From Actinomyces denticolens (GTDB lineage Bacteria; Actinomycetota; Actinomycetes; Actinomycetales; Actinomycetaceae): a stretch of DNA of 64,000 bases. Each line of letters begins with the position of its first letter. Within the stretch, counting starts at the first letter, position 1. The notes beneath the pieces were generated by a model. That model was not told the DNA's origin and searched no databases. It was given only the letters and a program-made list of their open reading frames with translations. The DNA is taken from positions 62,001 to 126,000 of the forward strand of contig NZ_MVIW01000002.1 of assembly GCF_002072185.1 (NCBI RefSeq). The letters are read 5' to 3'. The position numbers were made by a program, and so were the translations under genes. Shown piece after piece: positions 8,455 to 17,654 of this stretch.

Positions 8455-8680
8455 GATGAGGACCTCCCTGTCTTCTGTCTCGCGGCGTCGTTGTCCGATG
8501 TTGCCCTCACCCTAGGGCCTTCGTCCCTACTCCAATGACCGCGATGGCCGCGCCTCAGCGCCGGGTGGAGCGAGATCGGGACGCGACCCTTGGCATGCTG
8601 CGGAAACTCGGCGCCGTCGTTGGGCGGGGGCCGGCCAGGGGCGGGGGCCGCGTCGGCGTCGTCAGCTCCTTCCGCGCCGG

Positions 8681-8702
8681 TTATTACGAACGTGTGTCGT
8701 GA
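8681..8702. promoter_or_regulatory. Imperfect palindrome in the lutA upstream region
   Basis: TTACGAACGTGTGTCGTGA has inverted arms matching at 5 of 6 positions around a 7-base centre and overlaps an AT-rich TAATAA hexamer on the minus strand. It is the only low-GC patch in the 347-base gap between lutA and lctP. It could be the lut promoter and operator; no clear -35 was found and no known LldR-type TGGT...ACCA site is visible. The rest of the gap is featureless apart from the hairpin at 8726-8762. Confidence 0.3.
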
Positions 8703-8725
8703 TGTTTTGCCGGCGGGCTCTCAGC

Positions 8726-8762
8726 GAGCCGTCCCCTCGCGCATGGCACGAGGGGACGGCTC
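8726..8762 (-). terminator. Hairpin downstream of lctP
   Basis: Arms 8726-8739 and 8749-8762 form a perfect 14-bp inverted repeat with a 9-base loop, 40 bases after the lctP stop. No U-tract follows, which is common for high-GC actinobacterial terminators. Confidence 0.65.
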
Positions 8763-8801
8763 GGGTGGTGGGGAGCGGTGTGGGGCGCCGCCGCAGGCGG
8801 C

Positions 8802-10496
8802 TCAGCGGATGGGCATGTAGGCGCCCAGCCAGCCCTGCGAGCCGACGAAGACCAGCGCGCACAGGAGGAGCAGCAGGCCGATCGAGTACGGGGCGACCCG
8901 CTTGAGGATCTCGGCGTCCGACCCGGGCTCGTCGATCGCGGTGGAGGCCACCGCCAGGTTCTGCGGGGAGATGATCTTGCCCAGGCCGCCGCCGATCGTG
9001 TTGCCCGCCAGCAGGATGCGCGCGTCGAGACCGGCGCCCTGGGCGGCTGTCGCCTGGAGCTTGGCGAACAGGGCGCCGGCGGAGGTCGCCGAGCCCGCCA
9101 CGCCCGTGCCCACCCAGCCCAGGATCGGGGCGAGGAAGGCGAAGAAGGCGCCGGTCGACGCCAGGGCCGCGCCGATCGCCGTGGTCTGGCCGGAGAAGTT
9201 CATGACGTAGGCCAGTGCCATGACGGAGGCGATGGTCAGGATCGCCAGGCGCAGGTTGTGGATCGTCTTGGGCAGGACGGCGAACATGGCGCCCACGCTC
9301 GTGCGGTAGCGCCCCCCGGAGGAGACGGTGCCGTAGACGATGGCCACGATGATGCCGGTGACGAAGATCCAGGTGCCCGGGTTGGACAGGATCTGAAGGG
9401 TGTAGGTGCCCGAGTCCCAGGCCTTCCCATCGGCATCCAGCAGCTGACCGTGGACTCCGGGCCAGTGGATCGGCAGGTCCTTCGACTCGAACAGCGCGGG
9501 CAGGTCCACGCCCAGCTTCCACAGCTTGGTGATGGCGATGATGACCACGACCAGCACGTAGGGCAGCAGGGCGAGCCCCACGCGGGCGCCGTCGGGCTTG
9601 TCCTCCTCGGCGATGGAGGTGCGGAACTCCTCGGGCGTGGTCGGGGTCCACACGAGCAGGAAGACGTAGCCGGCGGCCAGGCCGAGCAGGGAGGCGGCCA
9701 CGGCGGTCAGCTCGTAGGAGCTCGAGGAGACGAGGAAGTGCCCCGCGCCGGTGGCCAGGCCGATCGCGATCGCCAGCGGCCACAGCTGCCTGATGCCCCG
9801 CATCCCGTCGATGATCTGCAGCAGGACCAGGGGGATGAAGGCGGCGAAGATCCAGGTCAGGTGCCCCATGCGGGTGGCGACCTCGACGGCGTCCTCCCCG
9901 CCCAGCTGGCCGGCGGTGGTGACGGGGATGGCCATGGCGCCGAAGCCGACGTTGATCGCGTTGCCCACGATCGTGGCCACGGCCGCCTTGATCTTGGGCA
10001 GCCCCAGGCTCACCAGCAGGGCGCAGGTGATGGCCACGGGCGCGCCGAAGCCCGCCAGGCCCTCCATGAGCCCGCAGAAGGAGAAGGCGATGATGAGCGC
10101 CTGGGCGCGCTGGTCGCCCTTGCCGATGACGTTGAAGATCGCCTTGAGGTCGGCGCTGCGCCCGGAGGACTCGGTGAGGTTGTAGAGCCAGACGGCGGCG
10201 ATGATGATGTAGACGATCGGCATGAGGCCGAAGACGGCGCCCTGGGTGGCGCTCATGATGGTCAGGCCCACCGGCATCCCGAAGAGGAGGGCGATGACCA
10301 TGGAGATCGCCAGGGAGATGAGCGCGCACCAGTGGGTCTTGACCTTGAAGGCCCCCATGAGGACGAAGAAGGCCGCCAGGGGCACGAGTCCCACGAGGGC
10401 GGTCAGGTAGACACTGTTCCCGACGGCGCTCGTCGACGGTGTGAAGCCCGTCGCGAGGACCGCTGGGAGAGCGCTGGTGGGGAAGGCTGGTGCCAT
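8802..10496 (-). CDS. lctP: L-lactate permease (LctP family)
   Basis: Proton-coupled uptake of lactate (and often glycolate) across the cytoplasmic membrane. The 564-residue protein has more than ten hydrophobic segments and the typical family stretches SFCGLMEGLAGFGAPVAIT, VGNAINVGFGAMAIPVTT, GWVGTGVAGSATSAGALFA and GNTIGGGLGKIISPQNLA, the last being a hallmark of LctP. Length fits the family. The ATG at 10496 has GGAGGTCCTC immediately upstream. It precedes lutABC on the same strand and a lactate dehydrogenase lies at the window start, which supports lactate as the substrate. A hairpin at 8726-8762 separates it from lutA. Confidence 0.95.
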   Translation of the reverse strand: MAPAFPTSALPAVLATGFTPSTSAVGNSVYLTALVGLVPLAAFFVLMGAFKVKTHWCALISLAISMVIALLFGMPVGLTIMSATQGAVFGLMPIVYIIIAAVWLYNLTESSGRSADLKAIFNVIGKGDQRAQALIIAFSFCGLMEGLAGFGAPVAITCALLVSLGLPKIKAAVATIVGNAINVGFGAMAIPVTTAGQLGGEDAVEVATRMGHLTWIFAAFIPLVLLQIIDGMRGIRQLWPLAIAIGLATGAGHFLVSSSSYELTAVAASLLGLAAGYVFLLVWTPTTPEEFRTSIAEEDKPDGARVGLALLPYVLVVVIIAITKLWKLGVDLPALFESKDLPIHWPGVHGQLLDADGKAWDSGTYTLQILSNPGTWIFVTGIIVAIVYGTVSSGGRYRTSVGAMFAVLPKTIHNLRLAILTIASVMALAYVMNFSGQTTAIGAALASTGAFFAFLAPILGWVGTGVAGSATSAGALFAKLQATAAQGAGLDARILLAGNTIGGGLGKIISPQNLAVASTAIDEPGSDAEILKRVAPYSIGLLLLLCALVFVGSQGWLGAYMPIR

Positions 10497-10654
10497 GAGG
10501 ACCTCCGGCGTCGTTGCTGGTCAGTTAGCGGGTCTGCGAGGTGGGGCGGGCGTGGCGCCTCGTGCCATCTGAAGGCCCGGGAAGGGGCGGATCCTGCCGT
10601 GCCGAGTCGCCCGGGCGCGGCAAGTGGACGAACGTCCTAGGCGAGAGTACCCGA

Positions 10655-10685
10655 CATCCCCGGCGCGCGGTGCGAGCCGGGGATG
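10655..10685 (-). terminator. Hairpin downstream of the P-type ATPase
   Basis: CATCCCCGGC at 10655-10664 pairs perfectly with 10676-10685 around an 11-base loop, 62 bases after the ATPase stop. It separates the metal cassette from the lctP promoter region. Confidence 0.5.
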
Positions 10686-10747
10686 CCGGGAGCGGGTGGG
10701 GCGATGGGCCCGCGCCTGGAGGCGCTCCGAGGCCGGCCCGCCGTCGC

Positions 10748-12709
10748 TCAGCGCCGGGGACCGGGGGCCAGGCGCGCGGAGTTGAGGATGAAGGCGCTCT
10801 CGGAGCCCACGTGCACGAGCGCGGCGGCGATCGGGCCCAGCATGCCCAGCGCGGCCAGCCCCATGGCGACGGCGTCCACGGCGATGGTCCCGATGAAGTT
10901 CGCCATGATGACCCGCCGGGCCCTGCGGGCGATGCGGATCGTGCGCGCCAGGGAGAGCGGGTCGGAGCCCACCAGGACGATGTCGCCCGCCTCTCGGGCA
11001 ACATCCGTGCCCGAGCCCATGGCGATGCCGACGTCGGCGGCGGACAGGGCGGGGGCGTCGTTGACGCCGTCGCCGACCATCGCCACGCGATGGCCCGCCG
11101 CGCGCAGCTCGCCGATGATCGCGTCCTTGTCGTGGGGCAGCAGCCCGGCGCGGATCCGCTCGGGGGCCAGGCCCAGCTCCGCCCCGATCCTCGCGGCCGT
11201 CGACGGCGCATCCCCTGTGAGCATGAGGACGTCGATGCCCATGTCCCGGATCCGGGAGAGCATGAGGGCCGATCCCTCGCGCAGTTCATCGGCGACGAGG
11301 ATGGTCCCCGCCGTGGCGCCGTCGACGACGACCTGGACGGCGGTGGTGCCCGCGGGCAGGCCCGCCGCGGAGCCCGTCGGCCCGGCGAGCCCTCCGGGAG
11401 CCTGATCGGCGTCGAGGCGGCCGACCCTCACGCGCCGGCCCTCGACGAGGGCCTCGACCCCCATGCCGGGGGTGTAGCGGTTGGACTCGGGCGAGGGGAT
11501 GGGCAGGCCCCGCTCGCGGGCCCGCTCGACGATCGCCCGCCCGATGGGATGCTCCGTGTTCCACTCCGCGGCCGCGGCCAGGCGGAGCATGGAGTCCTCG
11601 GCGCCCGGGCCGCCGTCGGCGGGGTGCAGCGCGACCACGCGCGGCGCGCCAGTGGTGAGCGTGCCGGTCTTGTCCAGCACGACGGTGTCGACGGCGGACA
11701 GGACCTCCAGATGCGCGCCGTCCTTGACGAAGGCCCCGGTGCGCGCGCACCGGGCGATGGCGGCCAGGACGGCCAAGGGCGTGCCGGCCGCGACGCCGCA
11801 GGCCCCGGCGGCGATGATGACGGAGATCGTGGCCTGGGTGTCCCGCGTGATCAGGAGGGTGATGACCGCCAGGCCGAGGGCCAGGTAGACGATCCGGGCG
11901 GCGAGCACGTCCGCCAGGCGGTGGACGGGGGCGCGGCTGTCCTGCGCGGCGCGCACGGCAGCGATGATCCTCCCGAAGGAGGAATCCTCGCCCGCCTTCG
12001 TCACCTCGAGCTCGAGGGGCCCCTGGGTGATCGAGCCCGCGGGCACGGGATCGCCCTCGCCCACGGTCACCGGCATGGACTCCCCGGTGATCCGAGACTG
12101 GTCGATGTCGGCGCTGCCCCTGCGCACGACGCCGTCGGCCGGGACCCGCCCTCCCGGGCGCAGGGCGATGACCTGGCCCGGGGCGAGGTCATCGATGGGG
12201 ATCTCGCGCTCCTGGCCGTCGATGATGACGCGGGCCGTGCTCGGCAGGAAGGTCATGAGGCCGGTGAGCGCGTCGCGCCCCCGCTCCATGCACAGGTCCT
12301 CCAGCACCTCGGCCACGAGCACGAACTGGGCGATGAGCAGGGCCGTCCCCCACTGGCCGATGGCGGCGGCCGCGGCGATGGCCAGCAGCATGGACAGCTC
12401 CATGCTCATGCGCCGCTCGCGCAGATCCCCCCAGGCCTCGACGACGATGGGCCAGCAGCCCGTCACCAGGACGACGGTGCCGATCGTCGCCAGCGCCCAC
12501 CCCGGCGCGCCCGCCAGTCGGGTGATCCAGGCGGCCAGGGCGCCGATGGCGACGAGGATGATGCGGGAGGCGTCGGCGATCTCGATGCGCTCCAGGAGCG
12601 GTTTGCGGGCCTCGGCAGGAGCGGGCTGCGCGGGTGAGGGCGCGGTGGAGGGCGCCTCGCTCGGGGCGAGGGGTGCGGGCGCAACGCGTTCGGGCGCTGT
12701 CTCAGTCAT
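10748..12709 (-). CDS. P1B-type metal-transporting ATPase with an atypical membrane motif
   Basis: ATP-driven metal export across the membrane. The 653-residue protein has no N-terminal HMA domain but a Pro/Ala-rich start of about 35 residues. The actuator loop has ITGESMPV, the phosphorylation site is VVLDKTGTLTTG, the nucleotide domain has EWNTEHPIGRAI (the HP motif), and the hinge is MVGDGVNDAPAL. The sixth membrane helix, where these pumps normally carry CPC, SPC, TPC or CPH, reads AGACGVAAGTPLA: a single Cys without the Pro. The metal is therefore uncertain. The ATG at 12709 lies 8 bases inside the end of the ArsR gene, so the pair is coupled. I recall similar Actinobacterial pumps with a GAC or PAC-type motif, but their metal is not known to me. 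Confidence 0.9.
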   Translation of the reverse strand: MTETAPERVAPAPLAPSEAPSTAPSPAQPAPAEARKPLLERIEIADASRIILVAIGALAAWITRLAGAPGWALATIGTVVLVTGCWPIVVEAWGDLRERRMSMELSMLLAIAAAAAIGQWGTALLIAQFVLVAEVLEDLCMERGRDALTGLMTFLPSTARVIIDGQEREIPIDDLAPGQVIALRPGGRVPADGVVRRGSADIDQSRITGESMPVTVGEGDPVPAGSITQGPLELEVTKAGEDSSFGRIIAAVRAAQDSRAPVHRLADVLAARIVYLALGLAVITLLITRDTQATISVIIAAGACGVAAGTPLAVLAAIARCARTGAFVKDGAHLEVLSAVDTVVLDKTGTLTTGAPRVVALHPADGGPGAEDSMLRLAAAAEWNTEHPIGRAIVERARERGLPIPSPESNRYTPGMGVEALVEGRRVRVGRLDADQAPGGLAGPTGSAAGLPAGTTAVQVVVDGATAGTILVADELREGSALMLSRIRDMGIDVLMLTGDAPSTAARIGAELGLAPERIRAGLLPHDKDAIIGELRAAGHRVAMVGDGVNDAPALSAADVGIAMGSGTDVAREAGDIVLVGSDPLSLARTIRIARRARRVIMANFIGTIAVDAVAMGLAALGMLGPIAAALVHVGSESAFILNSARLAPGPRR

Positions 12710-13106
12710 GATCCACTCCGATCCGGTGGTCGGCGGGGAGATTCCCGGTGACGTGCTGGGCCTGGAAGACGGCCTGGCGCACGAGGATGCGGGCGTGCTC
12801 GTCGATGAGCCGGTAGTAGACGCGGGGGCCCTCGTTGCGCGAGGCGACGACATGCCCCAGGCGGAGCTTGGCCAGGTGCTGGGAGACGGCCGCGGCGCTG
12901 CGGCCGGTGCGCTCGGCCAGGACGCCCGAGGAGAGCTCGCCCTCCTCCTCCAGCAGGGCGATGATGCGGATGCGCGTGGCATCGGCGAGCAGGGAGAAGA
13001 CCTCGGCCGCGAGCTCGGCGGTCTCCAGCGTCTCGGCGTCGCTCATGGCGGGGCGTGGAACGGTGCCGTCGTCGCGCACGAGCGAGAGTTTAGTGTTTGC
13101 GTGCAT
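12702..13106 (-). CDS. ArsR/SmtB-family metal-responsive repressor
   Basis: Predicted repressor of itself and the P-type ATPase that overlaps its 3' end by 8 bases. The 134-residue protein has the winged helix core VFSLLADATRIRIIALLEEE, the helix-turn-helix VLAERTGRSAAAVSQHLAKL and the wing ASRNEGPRVYYRL, followed by a C-terminal tail rich in His and Asp (QAQHVTGNLPADHRIGVDHD), possibly the metal-binding alpha5 site. No Cys occurs in the recognition helix, so it is not a CadC- or ArsR-type thiol site. The ATG at 13106 has no ribosome-binding site but lies 6 bases after a -10 element, so the mRNA is probably leaderless. The sensed metal is unknown. Confidence 0.88.
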   Translation of the reverse strand: MHANTKLSLVRDDGTVPRPAMSDAETLETAELAAEVFSLLADATRIRIIALLEEEGELSSGVLAERTGRSAAAVSQHLAKLRLGHVVASRNEGPRVYYRLIDEHARILVRQAVFQAQHVTGNLPADHRIGVDHD

Positions 13107-13112
13107 GCTTAA

Positions 13113-13141
13113 ATGGTAGGAGGGTGGCGGCCCGTCCGCAA
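13113..13141 (-). promoter_or_regulatory. arsR promoter giving a leaderless mRNA
   Basis: TTGCGG (13141-13136), a 17-base spacer and TACCAT (13118-13113) lead to an ATG 6 bases later at 13106, which would be at or beside +1. No Shine-Dalgarno sequence is present. An imperfect GCATGC-centred palindrome at the start codon could be the operator. Confidence 0.6.
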
Positions 13142-13160
13142 GGGCCGGGGCTCCCGTTCC

Positions 13161-13324
13161 TACCGTCTCGGCCCGCACCTACCGTCTCGGCCCGGCCTTG
13201 CGCCCTCACCCCCGAGATACCGTCTCGGCCCATTCCTACCGTCTCGGCCCGGCCTTGCGCCCTCGAACTGCGAGAATGAGGGCGCAACGGCGGGATGAGA
13301 CGGTATCTCGGGGTCGAGGGCGCA
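13161..13324. repeat. Palindromic repeat element, family A, extended copy
   Basis: The segment 13199-13324 is a nested inverted repeat. Its core, 13255-13287, pairs TTGCGCCCTC with GAGGGCGCAA around GAACTGCGAGAAT. Outside it lie TACCGTCTC and GAGACGGTA arms, and CCCCGAGATACCGTCTC at 13210-13226 is the exact inverse of 13297-13313. A 29-base unit occurs twice as a direct repeat at 13179-13207 and 13236-13264. Together with further TACCGTCTCGGCCC units from 13161 this looks like a duplicated element. The same core and arms recur at 53134-53240. It fills most of the 310-base gap between arsR and the end of glpK. Confidence 0.75.
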
Positions 13325-13327
13325 CCG

Positions 13328-13357
13328 AGGCCCCCGGCGCGCGGGCGCCAGGGGCCT
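13328..13357 (-). terminator. Hairpin downstream of glpK
   Basis: Positions 13328-13340 pair with 13344-13357 with one mismatch and a very short loop, 60 bases after the glpK stop. A GC-rich terminator for the glp operon is likely. Confidence 0.45.
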
Positions 13358-13416
13358 CAGGGGGCCGGCGGGGAGGGGTGGGAGAACGGCCCAGCCGGCC
13401 GATCAGGGGGTGGTGG

Positions 13417-14943
13417 TTACTTGACGTCCTCGTCCACCCAGTCGAAGGTCCGGGTCACGGCCTTCTTCCACAGGCGGTAGGTGCGGTCGCGCTCGGAGGC
13501 GTCCATGGACGGCGTCCAGCGCTTGCCCTCCTGCCAGTTGGCGATGACGTCGTCGGTGGAGGCCCAGAAGCCCACCGCGAGGCCGGCGGCGTAGGCCGCG
13601 CCCAGCGCCGTCGTCTCCACCACCGAGGGGCGCACGACGTCGCAGCCCGAGATATCCGCCTGGAACTGCATGAGGAGGTCGTCGTGGGTCATGCCGCCGT
13701 CGACCTTGAGCTCCTTGAGCGGCACGCCCGCGTCGGCGTTCATGGCATCGAGCACCTCGGCGGACTGGAACGCCGTCGACTCCTCGACCGCCCGGGCGAT
13801 GTGGCCCTTGGTGACGTACCGGGTCAGGCCCACGATCGCGCCGCGGGCCTCATCGCGCCAGTAGGGGGCGAACAGGCCGGAGAAGGCCGGGACGAAGTAC
13901 ACCCCGCCGTTGTCCTCCACGCTCGCGGCGAGTTCGCCGATCTCCGAGGACGTGGCGATCATGCCGAGGTTGTCGCGCAGCCACTGCACCAGGGAGCCGG
14001 CCACCGCGATCGAGCCCTCCAGGGCGTAGACCGGGGCGGCGTCGCCGAGCTTGTACAGCACGGTGGTCAGCAGGCCGTTGTTGGAGAAGACCGGCTCGGT
14101 GCCGGTGTTCATGAGCGTGAAGCAGCCGGTGCCGTAGGTGTTCTTGGCCATGCCCTTCTCGAAGCAGGCCTGGCCGAAGGTCGCCGCCTGCTGGTCGCCG
14201 AGGATCCCGGAGATCGGGGTGTCCACCAGCAGGCCGTTCTTGCGGCCGTACCCGTAGATCTCGGAGGAGGACTTGATCTCGGGCAGCATGGAGGTCGGGA
14301 TGCCGAAGTCGGCGCAGATGTCCTCGCGCCAGGTCAGGGTGCGCACATCCATGAGGAGGGTGCGCGAGGCGTTGGTGACGTCGGTGGCGTGGACGCCGCC
14401 GTTGATCCCGCCGGTGAGGTTCCACAGGACCCACGTGTCCGGGGTGCCGAAGAGCAGGTCGCCGGCCTCCGCGCGCTCGCGGGCGCCCTCGACGTTGTCG
14501 AGGATCCACTTGATCTTCGTGGCCGAGGGGTAGGTGGAGACATTCTCGCCGGTGATCTGGCGGTAGCGCTCGGTGCCCAGCGGGTCGCCGTCGGCGATCT
14601 CCCGGACGATGTCCCCCGTGCGCACGTCCTGCCACACGAGGGCGTTGTACACGGGCTTGCCCGTGCTCTTGTCCCACACGATCGTGGTCTCGCGCTGGTT
14701 CGTGATGCCGACGGCTGCGATCTCGTGGCGGTTCGTCTCGGCCTTCTGCAGCGCGTCGGCGACGACGGAGCGCACGGACTCCCAGATCTCCACGGGGTCG
14801 TGCTCGACCCAGCCGGGGTTGGGGAAGATCTGCGTGAACTCCTTCTGGCCCACGGAGACGATCTCGCCGGAGCGGTTGAACAGGATGGCTCGAGACGACG
14901 TCGTGCCCTGGTCGATGGCGATGACGTACTTCTTCTCGGTCAT
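13417..14943 (-). CDS. glpK: Glycerol kinase
   Basis: Phosphorylates glycerol with ATP to sn-glycerol 3-phosphate in the cytoplasm. The 508-residue FGGY kinase begins with [19 protein letters not shown] (phosphate 1 motif), has [25 protein letters not shown] for glycerol contacts, [19 protein letters not shown], the ADP-binding [18 protein letters not shown] region and a normal C-terminus. The ATG at 14943 follows AAAGGAAAT; an ATG five codons earlier would start inside that ribosome-binding site and is rejected. It is the last gene of glpD-glpF-glpK, with small hairpins between the genes. The GlpK assignment is certain at family level and fits the neighbours. Confidence 0.97.
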   Translation of the reverse strand: MTEKKYVIAIDQGTTSSRAILFNRSGEIVSVGQKEFTQIFPNPGWVEHDPVEIWESVRSVVADALQKAETNRHEIAAVGITNQRETTIVWDKSTGKPVYNALVWQDVRTGDIVREIADGDPLGTERYRQITGENVSTYPSATKIKWILDNVEGARERAEAGDLLFGTPDTWVLWNLTGGINGGVHATDVTNASRTLLMDVRTLTWREDICADFGIPTSMLPEIKSSSEIYGYGRKNGLLVDTPISGILGDQQAATFGQACFEKGMAKNTYGTGCFTLMNTGTEPVFSNNGLLTTVLYKLGDAAPVYALEGSIAVAGSLVQWLRDNLGMIATSSEIGELAASVEDNGGVYFVPAFSGLFAPYWRDEARGAIVGLTRYVTKGHIARAVEESTAFQSAEVLDAMNADAGVPLKELKVDGGMTHDDLLMQFQADISGCDVVRPSVVETTALGAAYAAGLAVGFWASTDDVIANWQEGKRWTPSMDASERDRTYRLWKKAVTRTFDWVDEDVK

Positions 14944-14980
14944 GGGATTTCCTTTCACTTCTTTGTGAGGGGGGCGGGTG

Positions 14981-15013
14981 CCGGGGGCGGTCCCGTGAGG
15001 GGGCCGCCCCCGG
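14981..15013 (-). terminator. Intercistronic hairpin between glpF and glpK
   Basis: Positions 14981-14994 and the complementary run ending at 15013 form a 13-14 bp GC stem with a GTGA loop, right after the glpF stop. It may stabilise or partly terminate the upstream message. Confidence 0.4.
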
Positions 15014-15019
15014 TGCGGG

Positions 15020-15784
15020 TCAGGCGAGGTCGCAGGCGAAGACGATCACCGTGGCGACGATGGCGCCCAGGATCGGGCCGACCACCGGGACCCACGAGTA
15101 GCCCCAGTCGGATCCGCCCTTGCCCTTGATGGGCAGGACGGCGTGCGCGACGCGCGGGGCGAGGTCGCGGGCGGGGTTGATGGCGTAACCGGTCGGGCCG
15201 CCGAGCGAGGTGCCGATGACGACGATGATGAGGGCCACGCCGAGGGGGCCGATGGAGCTCTGCGTGTGACCGGACACGAAGACCCAGATGATCAGGACGG
15301 CGGTGCCGATGGCCTCGGTGAGGGTGTTCCAGCCGTAGGAGCGGATCTCGGGGGCGGTGGAGAAGACGCCGAGCTTGAGGGCCGGGTCGCAGTCCTCGTC
15401 GAAGTGCTGCTTGAAGGTCAGCCAGCACAGGACGGCGCCGACGAAGGCGCCGAGGAACTGGGCGACGATGTAGACGAGCACATTGGCGGCGCTCACGGCG
15501 ATGCCGCCGGCCCCCAGCTCCGGTCCGTTGAGCGTGACGCTGGAGTCGAACATGTGGCCGACGACCTTCGCGATCGTCACTGCGGGGTTGAGGTGGCCGC
15601 CGGTGTTGTAGGCGACGTAGACGCCGGCGAACACCGCCAGGCCCCAGCCCCAGTTCACGAGGAGCCATCCGCCGTCCTTGCCCTTGGACTTGGGCAGCAG
15701 GTTCGTCGCGACGACGCCGCCACCGAGGAGGAGGAGGATCGCAGTTCCGAGGAACTCCGAGAAGAAGATCTGAGCAAGGCTCAT
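15020..15784 (-). CDS. glpF: Glycerol uptake facilitator (MIP/aquaporin family)
   Basis: Channel for glycerol diffusion through the cytoplasmic membrane. The 254-residue protein has six hydrophobic segments and the two half-helix motifs GGHLNPAVT (about 63-71) and [13 protein letters not shown] (about 204-216). The Asp after the second NPAR is characteristic of aquaglyceroporins rather than water channels. The N-terminus reads [22 protein letters not shown]. The start at 15784 has weak ribosome-binding sequence (AAAGTGA). Position between glpD and glpK makes glycerol the substrate. It is about the usual length for the family. Confidence 0.95.
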   Translation of the reverse strand: MSLAQIFFSEFLGTAILLLLGGGVVATNLLPKSKGKDGGWLLVNWGWGLAVFAGVYVAYNTGGHLNPAVTIAKVVGHMFDSSVTLNGPELGAGGIAVSAANVLVYIVAQFLGAFVGAVLCWLTFKQHFDEDCDPALKLGVFSTAPEIRSYGWNTLTEAIGTAVLIIWVFVSGHTQSSIGPLGVALIIVVIGTSLGGPTGYAINPARDLAPRVAHAVLPIKGKGGSDWGYSWVPVVGPILGAIVATVIVFACDLA

Positions 15785-15847
15785 GGGAGATTCACTTTCT
15801 GCACGTCAACGTGCCATGAGGGGTTATCAGGGGGAGGGAGAGGGACA

Positions 15848-15873
15848 TGCGCCCGCTCGGGTGAGCGGGCGCA
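15848..15873 (-). terminator. Intercistronic hairpin between glpD and glpF
   Basis: TGCGCCCGCTC at 15848-15858 pairs perfectly with 15863-15873 around GGGT, starting 9 bases after the glpD stop. It may adjust the glpD to glpFK expression ratio. Confidence 0.45.
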
Positions 15874-15881
15874 CGCGCTGA

Positions 15882-17654
15882 TCAGATGGGCCGGGTGACC
15901 TTGGCGACCGCTTCGGCGTCGGTCGTCTCGGCCTCGGCGGCGGCGATCTGCTCGACCCTCTCGGCGTAGGAGGCTAGCTCGGCAGCGGCGTCCTTGTCAG
16001 ACCAACGGAGGAGCGGGGCCATGATCCCCAGGATCTCCTCGGCGGCGGACAGGCCGCGGTCGCGGTGGGAGACGTCCAGGCGCACGCGGTGCAGCAGGAC
16101 GTCCTCGAGGTGCTCGGCGCCCTCGTGGGTGACGGCCCAGGAGACCTCGGCGCGCAGGTAGGTGGGGGCCCCGGCCAGGGGCTCCCCCAGGCGCTGGGAG
16201 TTCTCGGCCTCGGCGTCGGCGTCGATGAGCTCCAGGATGTCGGCCGTCTCGTCCCCGTAGCGGTCCAGGAGGTGGGTGATGCGCGCCAGCGTCCAGTCGC
16301 GCTCCGCCGCGAGCTGGGCGGCGCGGCCGGCCAGCTCCTCGTAGCCCTCGGCGCCCACGAGCGGCAGGTTCTCGGTGCGGCTGGGGTGGGCGTGGGCGAG
16401 GGCCTCGCCCAGGGCGTGGTCGACGGCGTCGACGCCCATGACGCGGTAGGTGGTCAGCTTGCCGCCGGCGATGGCGGTCAGGCCGGGGGCCACGCGGGTG
16501 ACGGTGTGCTCGCGGGAGACCTTCGTGGAGGCCGCCTTGGCGCCGGGCTTGAGGCGGGGCTGGAGCAGCGGGCGCAGGCCCGCGTAGACGCCGATGATGT
16601 CCTCGCGGCGGATCGGGCGGGTGAGCACGGAGTTCGCGTGCTCGAGGACGTAATCGATGTCAGCGCTGGTGGCCACGGGCTTGGCGACGTCCTCGGCCCA
16701 GGGGGTGTCCGTGGTGCCGATGACCCAGTACTCGGGCCACGGGATGATGAAGAGCACGGACTTCTCGGTGCGCAGGAAGATGCCGGTCTCGGCGTCGATG
16801 GCGGTCTTGGGCACGACGATGTGGATGCCCTTGGACGCCAGCACCTTGAGGCCGCCCTCGGTGGTGGCCATGTCCTGGACCTCCTCGGTCCACACGCCGG
16901 TGGCGTTGATGGTGCGGGTCGCGCGGATCTCGATCTCCTCGCCGGAGGCGAGGTCCGTGGCGGTCACGCCGGTGACGCGGCCCTCGCCGTCCTTGAGGAA
17001 GCCGGTGACGCGGGTGCGGTTGGCGGCGTGGGCCCCCAGGCCGACGGCGGTGCGCACGAGGTCGATGACCAGGCGCGAGTCGTCCACTCGGGCGTCGTAG
17101 AAGCGGATGGCGCCGGCCAGGTGGCTGGTGTCCAGCGCGGGGGCCAGGGCTGCGGTGCCCTTCTTGCCCAGGTGCTTCTGGATGGGCACGGTCCTGTGCC
17201 CGCGGGCGCCGGCGACGGCCAGGGCGTCGTACATGCCCACGCCGACGGCGGAGTAGGTGCGCTCGTAGTGGTGCTTGAGCGGCCACAGGAAGGGCTGGGC
17301 CTTGACGAGGTGGGGCGCGTTGGAGGTCAGGAGGCGGCCGCGCTCGGTGAGGGCCTCGTGGACGAGGGCGAAGTTCGCCTGGTAGAGGTAGCGCAGGCCC
17401 CCGTGGACGAGCTTGGAGGACCACGACGACGTGCCGGAGGCCCAGTCGCCCATCTCGACGATGCCGGTGCGCAGGCCGCGGGAGGCGGCGTCGACGGCGA
17501 TCCCGGCGCCTGTGACGCCGCCTCCGATGACCAGGACGTCGAGGGGCTCGTCGGTGGGGCCGTTCGCGGACAGGGCGGCGAGCGCCTCGGCGCGCTGCTC
17601 CCGGTTGAGGGCTGTGGATCGTAGTGGTGCGGGTGCGGGGGCTGGGCTTGACAT
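15882..17654 (-). CDS. glpD: Aerobic glycerol-3-phosphate dehydrogenase
   Basis: FAD enzyme that oxidises glycerol 3-phosphate to dihydroxyacetone phosphate at the membrane and feeds the quinone pool. The 590-residue protein has the dinucleotide fold LDVLVIGGGVTGAGIAVDAA, the glpD signature GDWASGTSSWSSKLVHGG followed by LRYLYQANFALV, and INATGVWTEEVQDM; a C-terminal DAO_C domain contains DRYGDETADILELI and a VTHEGAEHLEDVLLHRVRL stretch. The ATG at 17654 has GAGGAG eight bases upstream; longer readings run into the promoter and are rejected. It heads glpD-glpF-glpK and is divergent from a SorC-family regulator, with a palindromic operator candidate at 17766-17781. Confidence 0.96.
   Translation of the reverse strand: MSSPAPAPAPLRSTALNREQRAEALAALSANGPTDEPLDVLVIGGGVTGAGIAVDAASRGLRTGIVEMGDWASGTSSWSSKLVHGGLRYLYQANFALVHEALTERGRLLTSNAPHLVKAQPFLWPLKHHYERTYSAVGVGMYDALAVAGARGHRTVPIQKHLGKKGTAALAPALDTSHLAGAIRFYDARVDDSRLVIDLVRTAVGLGAHAANRTRVTGFLKDGEGRVTGVTATDLASGEEIEIRATRTINATGVWTEEVQDMATTEGGLKVLASKGIHIVVPKTAIDAETGIFLRTEKSVLFIIPWPEYWVIGTTDTPWAEDVAKPVATSADIDYVLEHANSVLTRPIRREDIIGVYAGLRPLLQPRLKPGAKAASTKVSREHTVTRVAPGLTAIAGGKLTTYRVMGVDAVDHALGEALAHAHPSRTENLPLVGAEGYEELAGRAAQLAAERDWTLARITHLLDRYGDETADILELIDADAEAENSQRLGEPLAGAPTYLRAEVSWAVTHEGAEHLEDVLLHRVRLDVSHRDRGLSAAEEILGIMAPLLRWSDKDAAAELASYAERVEQIAAAEAETTDAEAVAKVTRPI

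Noticed and set aside
8726-8762. Canonical intrinsic terminators with U-tracts for this and other hairpins
   Set aside because: Stems are strong but none is followed by a T-run in the direction of transcription, so they are only called terminator-like.
10541-12637. Long + strand open frame opposite the P-type ATPase
   Set aside because: Shadow of a gene with all ATPase motifs; its own translation is low-complexity.
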